Shown here piece after piece: positions 43,029 through 46,356 of a stretch of DNA of 46,356 nt. Position 1 is the first letter of the stretch. Every line of letters starts with the position of its first letter. Origin of the DNA: Desulfosarcina sp. Lineage in GTDB: Bacteria; Desulfobacterota; Desulfobacteria; Desulfobacterales; Desulfosarcinaceae. The position numbers and the translations under genes are program-made. The DNA is taken from contig JABZFO010000076.1 in NCBI GenBank assembly GCA_014237405.1, forward strand, positions 1 to 46,356, given 5' to 3'. The notes under the pieces are model-generated. The model was not told the DNA's origin and did not search any database. It saw only the letters and a list, made by a program, of their open reading frames with translations.

Positions 43029-43606
43029 ATGCCTAAAACAGAAGTGTTTGATAAATATTACAAGGATTACGATAATTGGTTTTTTAAGAATGAATTGGCA
43101 TATAAGGCGGAACTCAATCTAATCAGAAAACTGATTCCAAAAGGGAAAGGATTGGAAGTTGGCGTTGGGACAGGAAAATTTGCCATACCGTTTGGTATAA
43201 AAGACGGCGTTGAGCCATCTGATAAAATGGCTGAAATTGCTGAAGAAAAGGGCATAAAAGTTGTTAAAGGTGTTGCGGAAGATCTCCCATATGATGACAA
43301 TAGTTTTGATTTTGTTCTGCTTGTCACCACAATCTGCTTTGTAGATGATCCTTTGAAAACACTGGAAGAAGCAAGGAGAGTTGTTAAATCAGATGGGCAT
43401 ATCATCATAGGATTTGTAGATAGAGAAAGCATGATCGGGCAAGAATATGAAAAATATAAAGATCAGAGCAAATTTTACAGTTCCGCCATATTTTATTCAT
43501 CAAAAGAGATAGAAATAAAATAAAAGAGGTTGAACCGGTTACAAAGGGTTATGGGCAAGGAGCATTCATTGGAATGAGGGGCAAAAAGGTTGCGCTATGT
43601 TTTTAA
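43029..43606 (+). pseudogene. SAM-dependent methyltransferase (class I), internal deletion and frameshift
   Basis: The first 160 residues are a normal class I methyltransferase: GKGLEVGVGTGKFAIPFG (SAM site), GVEPSDKMAEIA, GVAEDLPYDDNSFDFVLLV and LKEEARRV-like text. At SSKEIE (near 43516) the frame runs to a stop, but another frame continues KEVEPVTKGYGQGAFIGMRGKK to TAA at 43604-43606, the usual family end. About 25-30 codons are missing between the parts. The gene is markedly more AT-rich than its neighbours, suggesting foreign origin. The substrate is unknown. Confidence 0.72.
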
Positions 43607-43700
43607 ATAAAGCTAAATTATGAATTGATCGATATCATCGGACAAGGGCCGATATTAATGACGCAAATCGCCAAGGGACCGGAAAACAAAGGAGAAAAAA

Positions 43701-45767
43701 ATGTATAGCCTGATACGCAAGCACAATCAGTTCTGCTTTGTGGAAAATGGCCTGAAAACCGGTTCGGATGCGATCATCAAGTCTCTTTTCAGCCCGAAGT
43801 GGTATGGCAGCACTTGGCAATTGCCTTCTAAAACGGAAAAGAAAACATGGATTGATTTTTTAAAATCCGGCCAGGTTAAGGAGCCTCATTTCAATAATAA
43901 AATTCTTCAATCCTGGACCAGGTGCCGACACGCAAAGGTTGATCCCATACAAGGCGTATGTGAAAAGTTCATCTCCGTAAAAGAACTGGAGCATCGATCT
44001 GAAAAATTTACCGTATTGGTAAAACCGATCATGGATACGCTCTACCATTGTGTCAAAGGATCAGAATTTGTCATCGTTTTAATCGACCGGGAAGGATATA
44101 TTCTTAAAACCGTTGGCGGTCTGAAAGAGCTAAAGCAGGCGGATAAATTAAGATTTGGACCCGCGGCCAATTGGGGGGAAGAATTTGTCGGCACAAATGC
44201 CATCGGAACCGCACTTGCTTTAGGACATCCTGTCCAGGTCACGGGTCCGGAGCATTATTGTGAAAGTCATCACTTATGGACCTGCTCGGCGGCGCCTATC
44301 AGAAAACAGAATGGAGAAATCATCGGGTTTCTGGATATATCCGGACCCCGTGAAAGGGCCAGCGCCCACCAGCTGGGGTTGATTGTCGCTGCGGCCCATG
44401 CCATTGAAGATCGCATCGGTCTGGACGAGTCGTGCAGCCAGCTCTACGATATCAATAAATATTTGGAAGCCGTGCTGAACTCTGTTTCCGACGGAATAAT
44501 TGCAGTAAATGGTCAAGGTATAATTACGGGCATCAACAAGGTGGCGGCCAAAACCTTCCGGCTTCATCCCAAAGAAGTGGTGGGGCAAACCTTAAACGCA
44601 ACTGTTCATTATAATGGCCGGCTACAGAACTTTTTTAAGACTAGAGCGGCAGGGTTTGCTAAAGAGGAGATACAGCTCAATATGCCCGGCGGACAGGGGT
44701 CATGTATTGCAACGGCGAATCCGGTTTTTTCAGAAAAAAATGACAACCAGGGTTTTGTTTTAACCCTTTCACCCACAAACCAATCCTATTTATTAAGTCA
44801 CAAACCGGAGGCTGCGATTGCCAAATTCAGGTTTGTGGATATTATCGGCGAAAGTAAAGCCATCCGCCAGACCATCGAAAAAGCCAAAAGGGTCGCCCCG
44901 GGACCGTCCACCGTCCTTATCCTGGGTGAAAGCGGTACCGGAAAAGAGCTTTTTGCCCAGGCGATCCATGGTGCCAGTGATTACCGCCACGGTCCGTTTG
45001 TACCTGTCAGTTGCGGGGCCATCCCCAGGGAATTGATCCAGAGCGAACTTTTCGGTTATGCTGACGGCGCCTTCACCGGCGCCAAGCGAGGCGGTTGCGC
45101 GGGCAAGTTTGAAGCGGCTAATGGCGGAACCCTGTTTCTCGACGAGATCGGTGAAATGCCTTTGGAAATGCAAATAAACCTGTTGCGCGTGCTGGAGGAA
45201 AAAGCGATTATGCCGGTGGGCGGTAAAAAATCCATACCGCTTAATGTCCGCATTATTGCGGCCACCAATAAGAGTCTGTTCGAAGAGGTCTCCAAAGGAC
45301 GTTTTAGAGAAGACCTGTATTATCGATTGAACGTCATCAGCATTACGCTTCCATCCCTGAAAGTCAGGGATGGAGATATTGGCCTGTTAACGCAATACTG
45401 GGTTGATAAAAAATCCCGCAAGGTGGGCCGCGAAATCAAACAGATCGAACCTGACACGTTAAGTCGGCTTGAAAACTACCATTGGCCCGGGAACGTGCGG
45501 GAATTGGTTAACGCGATCGAACATGCCGTGAATTATACAACGAGTGAAACACTTGCCGAAAAACATCTTCCCGCCTATTTAAGAAAAAAGCAGTTTGAAA
45601 AGCCGCGGCCCGGCGAAGATAGAATCATGACCTTGAGCGCCCTGGAAAAAGATGCCATTGAAAAGACACTCTCTTTTTATAAAGGCAATATCACCAGGGC
45701 ATCGAAAGCTTTGGGCATCGGGCGCAACACCCTTTATGATAAAATGAAAAAGTATGGCATTAGATGA
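43701..45767 (+). CDS. acoR: AcoR-type sigma-54-dependent activator
   Basis: The 688-residue regulator has an N-terminal GAF-like sensory region (about 100-240, with GTNAIGTAL and HHLWTCSAAPIRKQNGEIIGFLDISG), a PAS domain (about 255-360), an AAA+ domain with Walker A GESGTGKE (about 410), the sigma-54 contact motif GAFTGA (about 456) and LFLDEIGEMPL, and a Fis-type helix-turn-helix at the end (ITRASKALGIGRNTLYDKMKKYG). The layout is that of AcoR, the activator of acetoin catabolism. AAAGGAG precedes ATG 43701. It probably acts at the sigma-54 promoter before acoC. The first 60 residues are not typical and may be an extension. Confidence 0.92.
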   Translation: MYSLIRKHNQFCFVENGLKTGSDAIIKSLFSPKWYGSTWQLPSKTEKKTWIDFLKSGQVKEPHFNNKILQSWTRCRHAKVDPIQGVCEKFISVKELEHRSEKFTVLVKPIMDTLYHCVKGSEFVIVLIDREGYILKTVGGLKELKQADKLRFGPAANWGEEFVGTNAIGTALALGHPVQVTGPEHYCESHHLWTCSAAPIRKQNGEIIGFLDISGPRERASAHQLGLIVAAAHAIEDRIGLDESCSQLYDINKYLEAVLNSVSDGIIAVNGQGIITGINKVAAKTFRLHPKEVVGQTLNATVHYNGRLQNFFKTRAAGFAKEEIQLNMPGGQGSCIATANPVFSEKNDNQGFVLTLSPTNQSYLLSHKPEAAIAKFRFVDIIGESKAIRQTIEKAKRVAPGPSTVLILGESGTGKELFAQAIHGASDYRHGPFVPVSCGAIPRELIQSELFGYADGAFTGAKRGGCAGKFEAANGGTLFLDEIGEMPLEMQINLLRVLEEKAIMPVGGKKSIPLNVRIIAATNKSLFEEVSKGRFREDLYYRLNVISITLPSLKVRDGDIGLLTQYWVDKKSRKVGREIKQIEPDTLSRLENYHWPGNVRELVNAIEHAVNYTTSETLAEKHLPAYLRKKQFEKPRPGEDRIMTLSALEKDAIEKTLSFYKGNITRASKALGIGRNTLYDKMKKYGIR

Positions 45768-45893
45768 TAATGGCCGAGTTCATCAAAGCTTGACCAGGTT
45801 CATAATTATTGATATTAAATCATAAGAATAAGAACTTTATCTCCAACAGAAGGGAAATGTTTTAGATCGCTCGTTATTTACAACTTAGTTACT

Positions 45894-45985
45894 GCTAGGG
45901 GTGCGGCTATCAGCTGAGAGGGAAACGATCCCAACCCTTAGGACCTGATCCGGATAATACCGGCGCAGGGAAGCGGTAAAGGATA
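45894..45985 (+). promoter_or_regulatory. TPP riboswitch (THI box)
   Basis: The conserved blocks GGGGTGC, CTGAGAGG, ACCCTTAGGACCTGATC, GGATAATACC and GCGCAGGGAAGC occur in the right order. The aptamer senses thiamine diphosphate. It is followed by an intrinsic terminator before thiM, so control is probably by transcription termination. The whole gap 45768-46171 holds only this leader. Confidence 0.95.
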
Positions 45986-46013
45986 CCAGAAAAAAATCGG
46001 TGCCCTGAAACTC

Positions 46014-46045
46014 AAGCCGCTTGCCTTCGCTGCAAGCGGCTTTTT
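46014..46045 (+). terminator. Riboswitch-linked intrinsic terminator
   Basis: A perfect 11-bp stem (AAGCCGCTTGC / GCAAGCGGCTT) with loop CTTCGCT runs into five T residues. It lies 28 bases after the TPP aptamer and 127 bases before thiM, fitting an off-switch at high thiamine diphosphate. Confidence 0.88.
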
Positions 46046-46171
46046 ATTTGTGGATTGCCCCCGTGGGTTTTTATTCTTGCCGAGTCCCTTACCTGGCCAA
46101 GAACAGTCCCATTAACCAAGGCCAATGCGCTCACATGTTGACAGTTGTTTTTCAAGTAAAGGAGAAAAGCC

Positions 46172-46356
46172 ATGTCGAAATTGTCCGAAAAGGCCGCCCG
46201 AAACCTGAAGGCCGTCAGAGAGAAAAAACCTCTGGTGCACAACATCACCAATTTGGTCGTTATGAATTATACGGCCAATGCGCTACTGGCCATGGGAGCC
46301 TCGCCGGTGATGGCCCATGCCGAAAATGAAGTGGAAGAGATGGTTTCCCATGCCGG
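46172..46356 (+). CDS. thiM: Hydroxyethylthiazole kinase, 3' end outside window
   Basis: The visible 61 residues include [42 protein letters not shown], which is the diagnostic start of ThiM. This enzyme phosphorylates hydroxyethylthiazole for thiamine salvage. GGAG lies seven bases before the ATG. The upstream TPP riboswitch confirms the assignment. Thiamine supply suits a window with several TPP enzymes. Confidence 0.93.
   Translation, partial: MSKLSEKAARNLKAVREKKPLVHNITNLVVMNYTANALLAMGASPVMAHAENEVEEMVSHA

Noticed and set aside
43579..43594. Second sigma-54-like promoter before acoR (GG-N10-GC with TTGC)
   Set aside because: It coincides with the end of the methyltransferase remnant and departs from the consensus at the first and last positions, so it may be chance.

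Overview
The window reads as a chromosomal segment of an anaerobic, probably sulfate-reducing member of the Desulfobacterota (Desulfobacterales-like). The pointers are MttB-type corrinoid methyltransferases, an LL-diaminopimelate aminotransferase family gene, a multihaem cytochrome c with an HdrD/DsrK-like partner, an in-frame UGA that looks like selenocysteine, and genes that resemble deltaproteobacterial families throughout. This is inference from gene content; no rRNA is present.

Layout. (1) 1-2.4 kb: the end of an AlbA_2/RecG-like regulator gene and a collapsed BREX phage-defence locus, in which a pglZ start is joined to a brxL end that is frameshifted and split by a 91-bp MITE. (2) 2.4-6.2 kb: cysteine synthesis (cysE; cysK with an internal deletion) and a minus-strand murA. 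(3) 6.3-15.9 kb: a QueG-like Fe-S protein, a decayed regulator that joins a recombinase-like domain to a GntR/FCD domain, and a divergent operon of a TPP enzyme plus a five-gene peptide-type ABC transporter. (4) 16-22.4 kb: a corrinoid methyl-transfer cluster (UroD/MtaA-like, MttB-like, corrinoid protein, MtrH/MtgA-like) interleaved with dapF-like and dapL-like genes. (5) 22.4-25.3 kb: eroding accessory genes (cupin-like fragment, enoyl-CoA hydratase, toxin-antitoxin pair) and an LCIB-type carbonic anhydrase homologue. (6) 25.7-45.8 kb: a large lipoate-centred locus. It has a sigma-54 promoter, acoC, lpd, a lipB-lipA fusion, a Lin0512-family gene, acoA, acoB, acoX, a DUF6506 gene, a hexahaem cytochrome/NarI-like fusion, a GcvH-like lipoyl carrier, an HdrD-like protein, an OsmC-family selenoprotein, an LplA-DUF116-like-LipT-like fusion, two LipS-type radical SAM proteins and the sigma-54 activator acoR. 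(7) 45.9 kb to the end: a TPP riboswitch with terminator in front of thiM.

How the genes may work together. Acetoin or a related ketone would be cleaved by the AcoA/AcoB/AcoC complex, with electrons landing on lipoamide. Besides the usual NAD-linked route through E3, the locus holds a second lipoyl carrier beside a DsrMK-like pair (haem c/haem b membrane protein plus a two-CCG Fe-S protein). A plausible, untested reading is a lipoamide-to-quinone (or cytochrome) branch. Two lipoate assembly systems are present: octanoyl transfer with LipA, and the sLpl/LipS1/LipS2/LipT type known from sHdr organisms.

The window is also rich in small decay events and repeats. At least six genes carry a missing internal block of about 25-40 codons. 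One 143-145 bp inverted-ended repeat occurs twice. Tandem repeats of about 7 bp occur in at least five intergenic places, one pair enclosing a gene of the 23S-rRNA-IVP four-helix family.
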